NCBI GenBank assembly: GCA_035711845.1
Contig: DASTBU010000053.1
Location: 1 to 40,496 of the forward strand
DNA: 40,496 nt
Direction: 5' to 3'
DNA from: DASTBU01 sp035711845
Lineage (GTDB): Bacteria; Acidobacteriota; Vicinamibacteria; Vicinamibacterales; 2-12-FULL-66-21
Both the position numbers and the translations under genes were made by a program. This document shows, one piece after another, positions 9,732-18,680 of the stretch; within the stretch, counting starts at the first letter, position 1, and each line of letters begins with the position of its first letter. The notes under the pieces are model-generated. The model saw only the letters and a program-made list of their open reading frames with translations, made no database searches and had not been told where the DNA came from.

Positions 9732-10688
9732 CTACCCGTCCTCCCCGACCGGTCCGCCTCCGGCGCGTACCACGTCTTCCTGCCGTATCTTCTCCACGTT
9801 GAACTTGCCTGCGGCTCGTTTCATGCGATCGAGCACATCATCGAAATCGAATTCGGTTGATGTGGAGAACCGGATGGGATTGATGCGCGCGACGACGAAC
9901 GGCCGCAAGTACGGGCTCGTCAACCCCCGGGTCTTCAGCTTCTGCACGATCCGGGTCACCTCATCGTCGATCGCCAGGAGCCTGGCTGCACGGCGCTCCC
10001 GCTCGGCCACCGCGCGCGGCATGCGTTCGTCCAGGAAGTCCTCAACCCGCCGCAGCAGCGGGTGATACGCGCCGCCGCTCAGCCTGGGGCGCGATTCGTA
10101 AGCGGCGCCGAGCGTCAGGAACGCCGGCTGATCGAACTCGAAGGCGAAGTCATGCTCGACCCTGGCCGGGCTCCGCTCGGCGAGCGCACGCGCCATGCGA
10201 ATTGTCTCGAGTGATTTCTCTTTGAGGTTGTGCGCCTTCTCGGTGTTGAGCGCGAGGATCTTGAACGCGATATCCGGATCGGCCACGAGCAGCGCGACAA
10301 CGGTCTTCGCCCCCAGTTTCTTGAGCGCCTGGAGGCGGTGGTTCCCGTTCGGCGTCCAGTACCCGTTGTCGTGGTGGACGACGACGATTGGGTCCAGGAA
10401 ACGACCGAGCGTTTCGATGACGTTCATCAGGCGCTTGACGTGCGGTTCGGAGGGATCGCGCTGGAACGGCGTCGGTTCCACTCGATCGACCGGCAGCGCC
10501 GTCAGCAGGACCGGCGTCCCGCCGAACGGCTCGCGGTAGCTCGCCAGCACGACGCCGCCGTCGGATTCCACGCCGCGGGCGAGCTCCGACACGGCCTGCG
10601 CATCGACACCCTTCGCTTCGGCGGGCGACAGGCCGATGGATTTCGCCTGTGTCTTCTTCCGGCGCTTGACAGTGCGTTTTTTTGCCAT
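9732..10688 (-). CDS. ParB/Srx-fold (ParB N-terminal-like) protein, orphan
   Basis: The 318-residue product has a ParB-N-like domain at about residues 62-150, with PVDRVEPTPFQRDP, LGRFLDPIVV and the Box-II-like motif GNHRLQAL (115-122), which in ParB proteins forms the nucleotide-binding site. A very basic N-terminus (AKKRTVKRRKKTQAK) suggests nucleic-acid binding. The C-terminal half (about 160-318) is not one I recognise. There is no ParA, parS-like site or plasmid gene nearby, so it is unlikely to be the chromosomal partition protein. The second Met (10688) is preferred to Met at 10703, but the choice is uncertain. It is divergent from the outer-membrane barrel gene. Confidence 0.8.
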   Translation of the reverse strand: MAKKRTVKRRKKTQAKSIGLSPAEAKGVDAQAVSELARGVESDGGVVLASYREPFGGTPVLLTALPVDRVEPTPFQRDPSEPHVKRLMNVIETLGRFLDPIVVVHHDNGYWTPNGNHRLQALKKLGAKTVVALLVADPDIAFKILALNTEKAHNLKEKSLETIRMARALAERSPARVEHDFAFEFDQPAFLTLGAAYESRPRLSGGAYHPLLRRVEDFLDERMPRAVAERERRAARLLAIDDEVTRIVQKLKTRGLTSPYLRPFVVARINPIRFSTSTEFDFDDVLDRMKRAAGKFNVEKIRQEDVVRAGGGPVGEDG

Positions 10689-10770
10689 GCAGGTCCACGT
10701 CATCTAACCACGAAACCCGCCCGTTTCGGACGATTGAGCCGCAATCCCACGCGCTCTCACATTCCCTGGT

Positions 10771-11445
10771 ATGAGGGCACAGAAACTCGTCTTGTGCGGG
10801 CTGGTCGTCGGTGCCGTGCTGCTCGAGGGTCCCAGCCAACCTGCCCTGGCGCAACAGGCCCCACCGGTGACCCGGGCCGATCTAGCCGGTTATCTGGGCT
10901 GGCTCACCGTCCACACCGGGGATACCGAGCCGTACGACAGCGACGACTGGCACAACAGTCTGTTCGGCGCGATCGGCGGCGGGTGGTACTGGACCGACCA
11001 CCTCAAGACCGAACTGGATTTCGGGGCCGGCACCAAAGCGACCGACTTCCGTGCCCGGCCCCTGCCGGTCGATGGCTTCCCCGCCTATGAGTTCGCCGAA
11101 CGGACCTTCTCCCGCCGCGTGCTGGGAGTGAGCCAGCAGTACCAGTTTTACCGCAATGCGTGGTTCCACCCGCACGTCGCGGCGGGGGCGAACATCGTCT
11201 GGGAGCGTACGAGCACGTACATCCAACCGGTCATCGTCTACGACGACCCGATGCGCGGCGGGCACGTTTTGCGACCCGAACGACGAGAAGGTCCACGAAC
11301 CGAGGTGAGGATCGTGCTCTTCGCCGCAACCGGCTTCAAGGCGTATCTCGCACAGCGCGCGTTCTTTCGAAGCGATCTCCGGTTCGCGTTCCGGGACGGG
11401 CTGGAGGACGTCCTGCTGCGGTTCGGGTTCGGGGTGGATTTCTGA
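10771..11445 (+). CDS. Predicted outer-membrane beta-barrel protein
   Basis: The 224-residue product has a signal peptide (about 1-28, ending PALAQQ). The mature part has alternating aromatic and polar strands, such as AGYLGWLTVH, LFGAIGGGWYWTDHLKTELDFGAG and VLGVSQQYQFY, and ends in a barrel-like strand VLLRFGFGVDF. This is the layout of small OmpA/OprF-like 8-10-stranded barrels. No enzymatic motif is visible. It precedes a lipoprotein gene by 31 nt, so the two are probably co-transcribed envelope proteins. Confidence 0.75.
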   Translation: MRAQKLVLCGLVVGAVLLEGPSQPALAQQAPPVTRADLAGYLGWLTVHTGDTEPYDSDDWHNSLFGAIGGGWYWTDHLKTELDFGAGTKATDFRARPLPVDGFPAYEFAERTFSRRVLGVSQQYQFYRNAWFHPHVAAGANIVWERTSTYIQPVIVYDDPMRGGHVLRPERREGPRTEVRIVLFAATGFKAYLAQRAFFRSDLRFAFRDGLEDVLLRFGFGVDF

Positions 11446-11476
11446 ACGAGCTTTCCAAGGAAGAGAGGATGCGACA

Positions 11477-11890
11477 GTGTCGAACATGAGCCGACGGACA
11501 ACCGCCCTCCTGGTGTGCCTGACGCTGGCCGCCAGCGGGTGCGCCACGACCGGGACGCGAGGGATCACCGTGGTGCCAACGGCGGACCGCGCGGTCATCG
11601 CCGAATACGTGCGAGCGCTGCCCGCGGGATCAGCGATTCAAGTTCAGCGCACCGACGGACGCTCCGTCAGGGGCACGCTGATGAAGGCAACAGACCAGAG
11701 CCTGATCATCCAGCCGCGAGCGCGGATCCCCGAGCCGCCGCTCGAGATCGCGCTGACAGACGTGATCGCGGTGACGCCCGAACGTACCGGCGGAACCAGC
11801 GTGGGGAAAGCGATTGGTATCGGTATCGCGGCGGGCGTCGGGGCGACGCTCGCCTTCCTCGCGATCCTCGCCGCCCTCTATGCGGATTGA
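11477..11890 (+). CDS. Predicted lipoprotein with C-terminal glycine-rich membrane segment
   Basis: The 137-residue product has a lipoprotein signal peptide with lipobox LAASGC (Cys22). The mature part has a small beta-rich region (IQVQRTDGRSVRGTLMKATD, SLIIQPRARIPEPPLEI), resembling an Sm-like or SH3-like barrel that appears in other acidobacterial lipoproteins, and ends in a hydrophobic Gly/Ala stretch (about residues 110-135). GTG at 11477 is chosen because GAGAGG lies 8 nt upstream; ATG at 11486 is the alternative. It probably shares a transcript with the preceding barrel gene. Function unknown. Confidence 0.75.
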   Translation: MSNMSRRTTALLVCLTLAASGCATTGTRGITVVPTADRAVIAEYVRALPAGSAIQVQRTDGRSVRGTLMKATDQSLIIQPRARIPEPPLEIALTDVIAVTPERTGGTSVGKAIGIGIAAGVGATLAFLAILAALYAD

Positions 11891-12082
11891 ATCCGACGGG
11901 CACTCCATTTCCGGCAGGACGTTCCGGGCTGGCGAGGTCAGACCTTGTAGGCGATGACTTTCTCCAACCGACGGGCCGTGCCCGCAGCGAGATGCGGCTG
12001 ACCAGCGCGTTCCGGAGAGCAATTGCAACTGCCCGCGCAATGACCGATCGCGCGCATCAGGTCGGCTCACCACGCGGCCATG

Positions 12083-12136
12083 CTGGCAATTCTGGCATTC
12101 CTCGTACTTCTGGCAATTCTGGCAATTCCCGCAATA
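12083..12136. repeat. Nine-bp degenerate tandem repeat (CTGGCAATT)n
   Basis: Six consecutive 9-bp units (CTGGCAATT, CTGGCATTC, CTCGTACTT, CTGGCAATT, CTGGCAATT, CCCGCAATA) lie about 45 bp upstream of the permease gene. The whole 289-bp gap 11891-12179 has no other gene that I can support. Confidence 0.8.
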
Positions 12137-12179
12137 CAATCCGCCCAACGCTTTCGCCGACCCGCCCGTCCTTACAAGC

Positions 12180-14633
12180 ATGCGCGAAGACCTGAGAGCT
12201 GCTTACCGTTCGCTCCGCTCCTCCCCGACCTTCACGGCCGTTGCCCTGGGTGTCCTCGCCCTTGGAATTGGCGCCAGCACGGCGATTTTTTCGGTGGTGG
12301 ACGCGGTGGTACTCCGAGGCCTGCCCTTTGACGAGCACGATCGGCTGGTCGCGGTCGGCGAGCGCCGGCCGCTGCCCCCCAGCGTCGATCCTGGACGCGA
12401 TCCGCTGCAGCTGTCGAGCATCGCCCCCCAGAACTACCTGGACTGGGTGGCCCAGCAGCAGGTCTTCGAGTCGATGGCCGCGATCGCGGGAGGCGCGGTG
12501 ACGCTGCGCGAGCCCGGCGCCGAACCTGAGGACATCCGGGCCCAGCGCGTGACCGGCGGCTTCTTCGACGTCCTTCGTGTGCGGCCCGCGCTCGGACAGC
12601 CGTTCAGCGCCGCCAACGAGGTGGATGGCGCGCACAAGGTCGCGGTGCTGAGCGACGCGCTCTGGCGCCGGCGCTTCGGCGGGGATCCTTCAATCGTGAG
12701 GAGGACGATTCCGCTCGAAGGCGGCAGCTATGAAGTGCTGGGCGTGATGCCTCCGGACTTCGCGTACCCGGTTGGCTCGGTCCGCCCAACCGAAATCTGG
12801 CTGCCCTACGTCGTTCCTCCTGACGAGCGGACGCGAAACCCGCACAGCTTCAGCTTCTACCTGCAGAGCATTGCCAGGCTGAAGCCCGGCGTGTCGATCG
12901 AACAGGCCCAGGCGCAGATGGATCAGATCGCCGCCGCGCTCGAACAGGCGCACCCGGTCTGGAACAAGGACAAGAAGGCCGGTGTCCGGCCGCTTCACGA
13001 TCACCTCGTCGGCGCCCGTACCAGATCCTGGATGCTCATGCTGCTCGGGGCCGTGGGCATCGTGCTCCTGATTGCCTGTGCCAACGTGGCGAACTTGCTG
13101 CTCGCACGGGCGAGCGCGCGAGAGCGCGAAGTCGGCATCCGCGCGGCGCTCGGTGCGGGCCGCTGGCGGCTCGTTCGGCAGCTGCTGGTCGAGAGCCTCG
13201 TGCTCTCCGTCGTTGGATCAGCGATCGCCGTTGTGCTCGCGTGGTGGGGTGTGCAGCTGCTGAGGACGTCGATGCCGCCGGGCGTGCCGCGGGTCGCCGA
13301 GATCGCACTCGACCTGCGGGTGCTCGGGGCGGCGGCGGTAGTCTCAATTCTGACGGGCGTGCTGTTCGGCATTGTCCCGGCCCTTCAGCTCTCCCGGCCC
13401 GACCTTGCCAACGCGCTGAAGGAGGGATCGCGCGGCGCCGGCACCGGTCTCGGACGGCACCGTCTGCGCAGCGCGCTCGTGGTCGCGGAGGTCGCGCTGG
13501 CCGTGGTGCTCCTCGTCGGAGCAGCGCTGTTCATCGGCAGCTTTGCCGCCCTCATGCGGATCGATCCCGGCTTCGACCCGGAGCACGTGCTCACGGCCGC
13601 GATCTACCCGCGCTTTCAGCCCGGCCGCATCCCGGAGGATGTCACGACGGCCCCGGCGTTCACGCAGATCGTGGAGCGCGTCGCGGCCATCCCCGGCGTG
13701 GTCCACGCGGCGGTCATCTCCGGCGGCATGCCGCTCGGTGGCAGCATGAGCACGACGACGATGGCCGTGCCCGGCGGCAAAAAGCTCGACGAGAACGATA
13801 AAGAGGGCATCAGCATCCGGCGCGTGACGCCCGACTACCACAAGGCCCTGAAGATCCCTTTGCGCCGCGGCCGGTACTTCGAACGGGATGACCGGCAGGG
13901 CAGGCCGGACGTACTCATCATCAACGAGTCCGCGGCGAAGGAGTACTTTCCGGGCGAGGATCCCGTCGGGCGCGTCGCGACAATCAACGACAAGCCGCGA
14001 ACGATCGTCGGCGTCGTCGGCGACGTGTACCAGAGCAGCCTCGAGACCGAGCCGCGTGCGGAGGCGTATGTTCCGGTCGAACAGCTGCGGGTGCTCGGGG
14101 GCGAACTGCTGGTTCGCACGAGCGGCGATCCCTACGCCGTGCTCGCGCCGGTGAAAGCCGTCGTCTTCGGCGTGCTGCCTGACGTCCCGCTGCGCAGCAT
14201 CGAAACGATGGACGAGCTGATCGCGCGGCGCGTGGCGCAGCGCAAGTTCAACATGCTGCTCCTCGGTCTCTTCGGGCTGCTCGGCCTGGTGATCTCCGCC
14301 GCGGGAATCTACGGCGTGATGGCGTACGTCGTGTCCCAGCGGACGAGGGAGATTGGCGTGCGGATCGCGCTCGGCGCGACGCGCGGAAGAGTCGTCGGTA
14401 TGGTGCTCTCCAACGCTCTCCTGCTCGTGATGCTCGGTCTCGTAGTCGGAGGCGCAGCCGCGTGGTATCTCAGCGCCGCGGCCCGGACGTTCCTGTTCCG
14501 TCTCGAGGCGAGCGACCCGCGTGCCTTCGCGGCGGCGATCCTCGTGTTGTTGGCAGCCGCGCTCCTCGCCAGTGCCATCCCCGCGCGCCGCGCCGCCAGC
14601 GTCGATCCGATGGTGGCGCTGAGAGCGGAGTGA
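12180..14633 (+). CDS. ABC transporter permease of the duplicated MacB/FtsX (ADOP) type
   Basis: The 817-residue membrane protein contains two MacB_PCD plus FtsX units. The first has an N-terminal TM segment (about 20-42, PTFTAVALGVLALGIGASTA) and a periplasmic domain to about 250. A three-helix FtsX core with NVANLLLARASAREREVGIR follows (about 280-400). The second has a TM segment near 430-450, another periplasmic domain, and a terminal FtsX core with SQRTREIGVRIALGA, ending RAASVDPMVALRAE. This matches the acidobacterial duplicated orphan permeases, which usually lack an adjacent ATPase. None is seen here, and the frequently linked PadR regulator is also absent. It probably acts in envelope export or mechanotransmission. 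ATG 12180 has no clear Shine-Dalgarno. Confidence 0.93.
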   Translation: MREDLRAAYRSLRSSPTFTAVALGVLALGIGASTAIFSVVDAVVLRGLPFDEHDRLVAVGERRPLPPSVDPGRDPLQLSSIAPQNYLDWVAQQQVFESMAAIAGGAVTLREPGAEPEDIRAQRVTGGFFDVLRVRPALGQPFSAANEVDGAHKVAVLSDALWRRRFGGDPSIVRRTIPLEGGSYEVLGVMPPDFAYPVGSVRPTEIWLPYVVPPDERTRNPHSFSFYLQSIARLKPGVSIEQAQAQMDQIAAALEQAHPVWNKDKKAGVRPLHDHLVGARTRSWMLMLLGAVGIVLLIACANVANLLLARASAREREVGIRAALGAGRWRLVRQLLVESLVLSVVGSAIAVVLAWWGVQLLRTSMPPGVPRVAEIALDLRVLGAAAVVSILTGVLFGIVPALQLSRPDLANALKEGSRGAGTGLGRHRLRSALVVAEVALAVVLLVGAALFIGSFAALMRIDPGFDPEHVLTAAIYPRFQPGRIPEDVTTAPAFTQIVERVAAIPGVVHAAVISGGMPLGGSMSTTTMAVPGGKKLDENDKEGISIRRVTPDYHKALKIPLRRGRYFERDDRQGRPDVLIINESAAKEYFPGEDPVGRVATINDKPRTIVGVVGDVYQSSLETEPRAEAYVPVEQLRVLGGELLVRTSGDPYAVLAPVKAVVFGVLPDVPLRSIETMDELIARRVAQRKFNMLLLGLFGLLGLVISAAGIYGVMAYVVSQRTREIGVRIALGATRGRVVGMVLSNALLLVMLGLVVGGAAAWYLSAAARTFLFRLEASDPRAFAAAILVLLAAALLASAIPARRAASVDPMVALRAE

Positions 14634-14634
14634 G

Positions 14635-15117
14635 GTGGCCCCGCTCCTCTGGATCCTCGCCCTCGTGCTCATCGCGGTCGGGATCGCAGGCACCGTCCTG
14701 CCTGCGCTGCCAGGGCCGGTGCTGGTGTTCGCGGGTATCGTCGCCGGCGCCTGGGCAGGCGGCTTCGAGCGCGTCGGCCCGGCCATCCTCATCCTCCTGG
14801 GCCTCCTGACGGTGCTCACGTATGTCGTGGATCTGGCCGCGACGGCACTGGGCGTCCGTCGGTCCGGCGCCAGCAATCGCGCGGTGGCGGGCACGCTGAT
14901 CGGGATGCTCGCCGGCCTCCCGTTCGGGCTGCCGGGACTGCTGATCGGACCGTTCGCGGGGGCGCTCGTCGCGGAGCTGACGGTCCGGAACGACCTGCGG
15001 AAGGCGAGCCAGGCAGGCCTCGGGGCCTGGCTCGGGTTCCTCATCGGGAGCATCGTGAAGCTCGCGCTGGTTTTCACGATGCTCGGGATCTTCCTGGGCG
15101 CGCTCTTTCTGTTCTGA
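14635..15117 (+). CDS. DUF456 family membrane protein
   Basis: The 160-residue product is almost entirely hydrophobic with about five TM segments. It has the Gly-rich repeats typical of DUF456: GIAGTVLPALPGPVLVFAGI near the N-terminus, and GMLAGLPFGLPGLLIGPFAGA, a near-duplicate with the same P-G-P spacing, in the middle. Function of the family is unknown. The GTG start at 14635 follows the permease stop by one base and has GGAG upstream, so the genes are probably translationally coupled. Confidence 0.85.
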   Translation: MAPLLWILALVLIAVGIAGTVLPALPGPVLVFAGIVAGAWAGGFERVGPAILILLGLLTVLTYVVDLAATALGVRRSGASNRAVAGTLIGMLAGLPFGLPGLLIGPFAGALVAELTVRNDLRKASQAGLGAWLGFLIGSIVKLALVFTMLGIFLGALFLF

Positions 15118-15146
15118 CTACGGATAGGCCGCAGGCTTCGCCCCGT

Positions 15147-15187
15147 CCGGCTTCGTCAAGGTCTGGCGAGACCTCGCCAAAGCCCGG
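15147..15187. terminator. Inverted repeat between convergent genes, probable bidirectional terminator
   Basis: AGGTCT (15159-15164) pairs with AGACCT (15169-15174) around a 4-nt loop, and the flanks CCGGCTT / AAGCCCGG extend the fold. The element sits between the converging DUF456 and tricorn-like genes. Its CTTCG-rich flanks resemble the repeats at 4812-4863 and 27700-27765, so it may be both a repeat and a terminator. Confidence 0.55.
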
Positions 15188-15241
15188 TCCGATACTCGCC
15201 GACGACGGGCAGCCGCGACAACCCAACACAGCAACCGTGGG

Positions 15242-18200
15242 TCAGCGTCCGCCCGCCGACGATGACGTCCGGGGGCCGAGCTGCTTCAGCAGCTCGCTGA
15301 CGGCGGTATCGAGCTGGGAGTCCTTGCCCAGCAGGCTCTCGCCGATCGGACGCGTGACCGGGATGTCCACGGGGCGCGGATTCAGCTCCATGGTCGTGCC
15401 GTCGAGCGTCGTGATTCGCGTTGCGGGCATCCGGATGGTGGTTCCATCCACGAGCGTTCGGCTGCCCGTATAGATGATCCAGCCCGAGGTCGGCTCGCCG
15501 ACCACGCTGCCGAGCTTCAACGTCCGGTAACCTTCGGTGAAGTCCTCCGCATCCGAGAGGGAGTGCTGGTTCGTGACGAGGATCGTCGGCAGCTCCAGGG
15601 CGCGCTGTCCGAGCACGCTTCGCGCGGGTGCAGTCGGCAGCCCGCGCGGCGTCATCATCAGGTATCCGCGGCGCGCGAGCACGTCGAGGGCATACGCGTT
15701 GACGAATCCGCCGTTGTTGTTGCGCACGTCGATCACGACGCCGTCCTTCGCGCGATTGTCGGCGTCGAGATCCAGGTACAAGCGGTCCAACGCCCCCTCG
15801 GACATGTCGTTCATGTGGGCGTATCCGAGCCGCCCGCCGCTCGCCTTGTCCACGTAGGCACGGTTCCACTCCACCCACTCGCGGTAGATCAGGTTTTTCT
15901 CCGCCCCGGTGCTGATGGGACGCACGACGACCTGCCGGCGATCGCCACCCTCTGCCGAGGCGGCTACCGAGAGCTCGGTGCGCCGGTTCATCGAATGCGA
16001 CAGGATCTCGTCCAGGTTCGTCCGCGCGGAGATGGGCGTCCCGTCCACGGCTGTCAGGTAGTCGCCGGGTTTGACCTGGCGAGTGATCGCCACTGGACCG
16101 AGCGGGATGACGCCGGTGACCTTCAGTTTCCCGTTTCGTTCGAACTCCTCGCGGTCGAAGCGGAGTCCGAGGCGCCCTGCCGACGGCCGCGCGCTGCCTC
16201 GACCCTCGCCGGGCCCGCCGCCGCGCGCGCCGAGGTGCGACGCATTCAGCTCGCCCACCATCAGGTTCAGCAGCCTGCGCATCTCGTCGGGCGTCTGCGC
16301 GCCCGCGATGCGCGGCGCATACCGCCCTCGCACCGCGTTCCAGTCCACGCCGTGGAACTTGTCGTCGTAGAACCCGTCGCGCATGTAGGTCCACGCCTGC
16401 CGGAACACCTCCATCTTTTCCTCGCTGAAGTCCACGTCCATTTCGGCGGTCACGTTGACCGTGCGCGACTGCCGCGTCTGGATCGGGATCACGGAAATCC
16501 TGCCCTGCTCGAGGTAGAACACCTCCCGGCTGTCGGGCGTGAACTGCGCGTCCGCTTTGTTGCCGGCGGTGGAGGTCAGCTGGCGCGCGACGGCCGGCTC
16601 ACTCGACAGCTCGTCGAGCGAGTACACGTACAGGTTCGTCTGGCCCTCGGCCCTCGCCGTGAGCAGAAGCCAACGCCCGTCAGGGCTGATCGTCTGGGAC
16701 GCCACGTCGACGCCGGTCGGCAGGATACTCAGACGCCGACGAATCTCCTCGAAGACGATCTCGACCGGCGTGGCAGGATCGCGTCGCGGCGCTGGAGGCG
16801 CCGCGTCTGGCGCTGGCGCCTCGCGCGATGGAAGCTCCTCGCGCGCGGGAGGGGGATCCTGCGAGGGTGGCGCGGTGTCGGCCGGTCGATCCGCGGGACG
16901 CGTGCGAGGCGGGTCGTCCTTGAACAGATCGCGGAAGCGATCCTCGCGAAATCGCGGCGTGCGCAGAATCAAATCGACCCGCACGGCCTGTCCCTGTTCC
17001 GTGCGCTGGTTCGTGTTGTAGATGATGTAGGTTCCGTCGGGGCTCCACGAGATGTTGTTGGCGTTTCCGTTCGGCATCGCGCTGATCGGCCGGCTCTCGC
17101 CGCCCGCCGCCGGAACCGCGAACACGTTGCGGAACGCACGCGCCGTCAGCCCGACGTAGGCGACCCACCGGCTGTCGGGCGACCAGGCCAGGCCGCGATT
17201 CGAGCGCGTCAGGTGTCCGCTCGCCAGCAGACGTTCCTGCTTTCCAGCGACATCGACAACGCGCAGTTCCGTGCCGTCGCGAACGAACGCGACGGCCTTG
17301 CCGTCGGGTGCGACAGACGGCGCCGAATCGCCCGCGCCCACCGACGTGCGAGTCAGCTGACTTTCCGTGTTCTTCGTGAAATCGTAGAGGAAGAGGTTCC
17401 CGGCGCCGCTTCGTTCCGACACGTAGACGATCTGCCTGCTGTCGGGCAACCACGTGATCTGCGACTCGCTTGCCTGCGTCCGGCTGACGCGCACCGCGTC
17501 CCCTCCGTCCCTGCCCGAGGCGGCCCAGATCTCGCCGCGCGCGACGAACGCCACCTTGCGGCCATCAGGCGAGAGGGCCAGATCCTGGAAGCCGTTCGTC
17601 ATCGACACGTGCTCGACCGCCGGCGACGATGGCGCGCCGCGCTTCGCGATCGGAACCTTCTGCGCATCACCGCTGGTGGTATCGAGCGACCAGACCTCGA
17701 AGTCGCGCTCGAACACGATGGTGCGCCCGTCGTGGGAGATCGTCGGCCAGAGCACACGCCCATCCGTGAACTTCGTGACCTGGCGTTCCTGGGCCGCGCC
17801 CGCGGTGTCGCCGACCCCGAGTGCCCAGATGTTCTGTGCGCCGCTGCGGTCGGACACGTAGAACAGCGTCTTGCCGTCGGGGCTCCACATCGGCCAGAGT
17901 TGCTTGGCGCCGCGCTTGGTCAGCTGTTCGTATCGCGGCTTCGCTCCGTCCTGGAGCAACCACAGCTCGGACTCGTCCAGGTGCGAATGGCCCTTCCGCC
18001 ACCATTGAGCCGATCCGTTGCCCCGTGCGCTGAACGCGAGCCGCTGGCCGTCGGGAGAGGGCGCCCCGAAGAACTCGCTCGTGTACCGATCGGCGCTCAC
18101 GGCCATCGGCGTGCCCCCTTCCGCCGAGACGCGAAAGATGTCGTTCATGCCCGCGATGTCCCGGCTGGTGGAGGAGAAATAGATCCACTTCCCATCCCGC

Positions 18201-18592
18201 GACCATCCATCCAGCCGATCCAGTCCATCGTCGAACGTCAGACGCGTGAGGGCCCCGCTCGACAGGCTGAGGATGTAGATGTCGCCGTTGCCGGTGCGAT
18301 CCGAGACGAACGCAAGGCGAGCGCCATCGGGCGAGTAGCTCGGCCTGGATTCGTCGGCTTCGTGCGCGACGAGCAGCCGCGCCTCACCGCCCTTGGCGGG
18401 GGCGGTCCAGATGTCCCCGCTCGACACGAAGGCGATCTCGGCGCCGGTGGGCGAGATGGCGGGCTCGGCGAACGTCGGAAGCGGCGGCGGAGAGGACTCG
18501 CCCGGCGCGCGCTGGCCGAGGATCGGCGGCGCCGCCCCGACCGCGAGGATGATGAGACCGAGGACGAGGCCGGACGTTCGCCTGCCAATCAT
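15242..18592 (-). CDS. Tricorn-like S41 peptidase with beta-propeller
   Basis: This 1116-residue secreted or periplasmic protease probably degrades peptides. A signal peptide is present (about 1-25; TSGLVLGLIILAVGA). WD40-like PD40 repeats follow from about 40 to 560, with repeated patterns such as SPDGARLAFVSDRTGNGDIY and SPDGKTLFYVSDRSGAQNIW. A Pro-rich linker lies near 560-610, then more propeller blades. The C-terminal half has tricorn C1 and PDZ-like regions and an S41 domain with NQHSLSDAEDF (Ser1013 the likely nucleophile, Glu1016 nearby). ATG 18592 has GGAGG upstream. It is 88 nt after the CRTAC1 gene, with a GCGCGC hairpin (18623-18638) and a TACAAT hexamer in between, so it may have its own promoter. 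Confidence 0.93.
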   Translation of the reverse strand: MIGRRTSGLVLGLIILAVGAAPPILGQRAPGESSPPPLPTFAEPAISPTGAEIAFVSSGDIWTAPAKGGEARLLVAHEADESRPSYSPDGARLAFVSDRTGNGDIYILSLSSGALTRLTFDDGLDRLDGWSRDGKWIYFSSTSRDIAGMNDIFRVSAEGGTPMAVSADRYTSEFFGAPSPDGQRLAFSARGNGSAQWWRKGHSHLDESELWLLQDGAKPRYEQLTKRGAKQLWPMWSPDGKTLFYVSDRSGAQNIWALGVGDTAGAAQERQVTKFTDGRVLWPTISHDGRTIVFERDFEVWSLDTTSGDAQKVPIAKRGAPSSPAVEHVSMTNGFQDLALSPDGRKVAFVARGEIWAASGRDGGDAVRVSRTQASESQITWLPDSRQIVYVSERSGAGNLFLYDFTKNTESQLTRTSVGAGDSAPSVAPDGKAVAFVRDGTELRVVDVAGKQERLLASGHLTRSNRGLAWSPDSRWVAYVGLTARAFRNVFAVPAAGGESRPISAMPNGNANNISWSPDGTYIIYNTNQRTEQGQAVRVDLILRTPRFREDRFRDLFKDDPPRTRPADRPADTAPPSQDPPPAREELPSREAPAPDAAPPAPRRDPATPVEIVFEEIRRRLSILPTGVDVASQTISPDGRWLLLTARAEGQTNLYVYSLDELSSEPAVARQLTSTAGNKADAQFTPDSREVFYLEQGRISVIPIQTRQSRTVNVTAEMDVDFSEEKMEVFRQAWTYMRDGFYDDKFHGVDWNAVRGRYAPRIAGAQTPDEMRRLLNLMVGELNASHLGARGGGPGEGRGSARPSAGRLGLRFDREEFERNGKLKVTGVIPLGPVAITRQVKPGDYLTAVDGTPISARTNLDEILSHSMNRRTELSVAASAEGGDRRQVVVRPISTGAEKNLIYREWVEWNRAYVDKASGGRLGYAHMNDMSEGALDRLYLDLDADNRAKDGVVIDVRNNNGGFVNAYALDVLARRGYLMMTPRGLPTAPARSVLGQRALELPTILVTNQHSLSDAEDFTEGYRTLKLGSVVGEPTSGWIIYTGSRTLVDGTTIRMPATRITTLDGTTMELNPRPVDIPVTRPIGESLLGKDSQLDTAVSELLKQLGPRTSSSAGGR

Positions 18593-18680
18593 GTGGTGCC
18601 TCCAGAAAAGTGCCCAATTGTAGCGCGCCCCAGCGCGCCTGAGTCTCCCGCGACGGGGAATCGCAGCCACCTGGCGGCTG

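Noticed and set aside
13344..15077. Long minus-strand frame opposite the permease
   Set aside because: Arg/Ala-rich translation without motifs; the plus strand has clear MacB/FtsX features.
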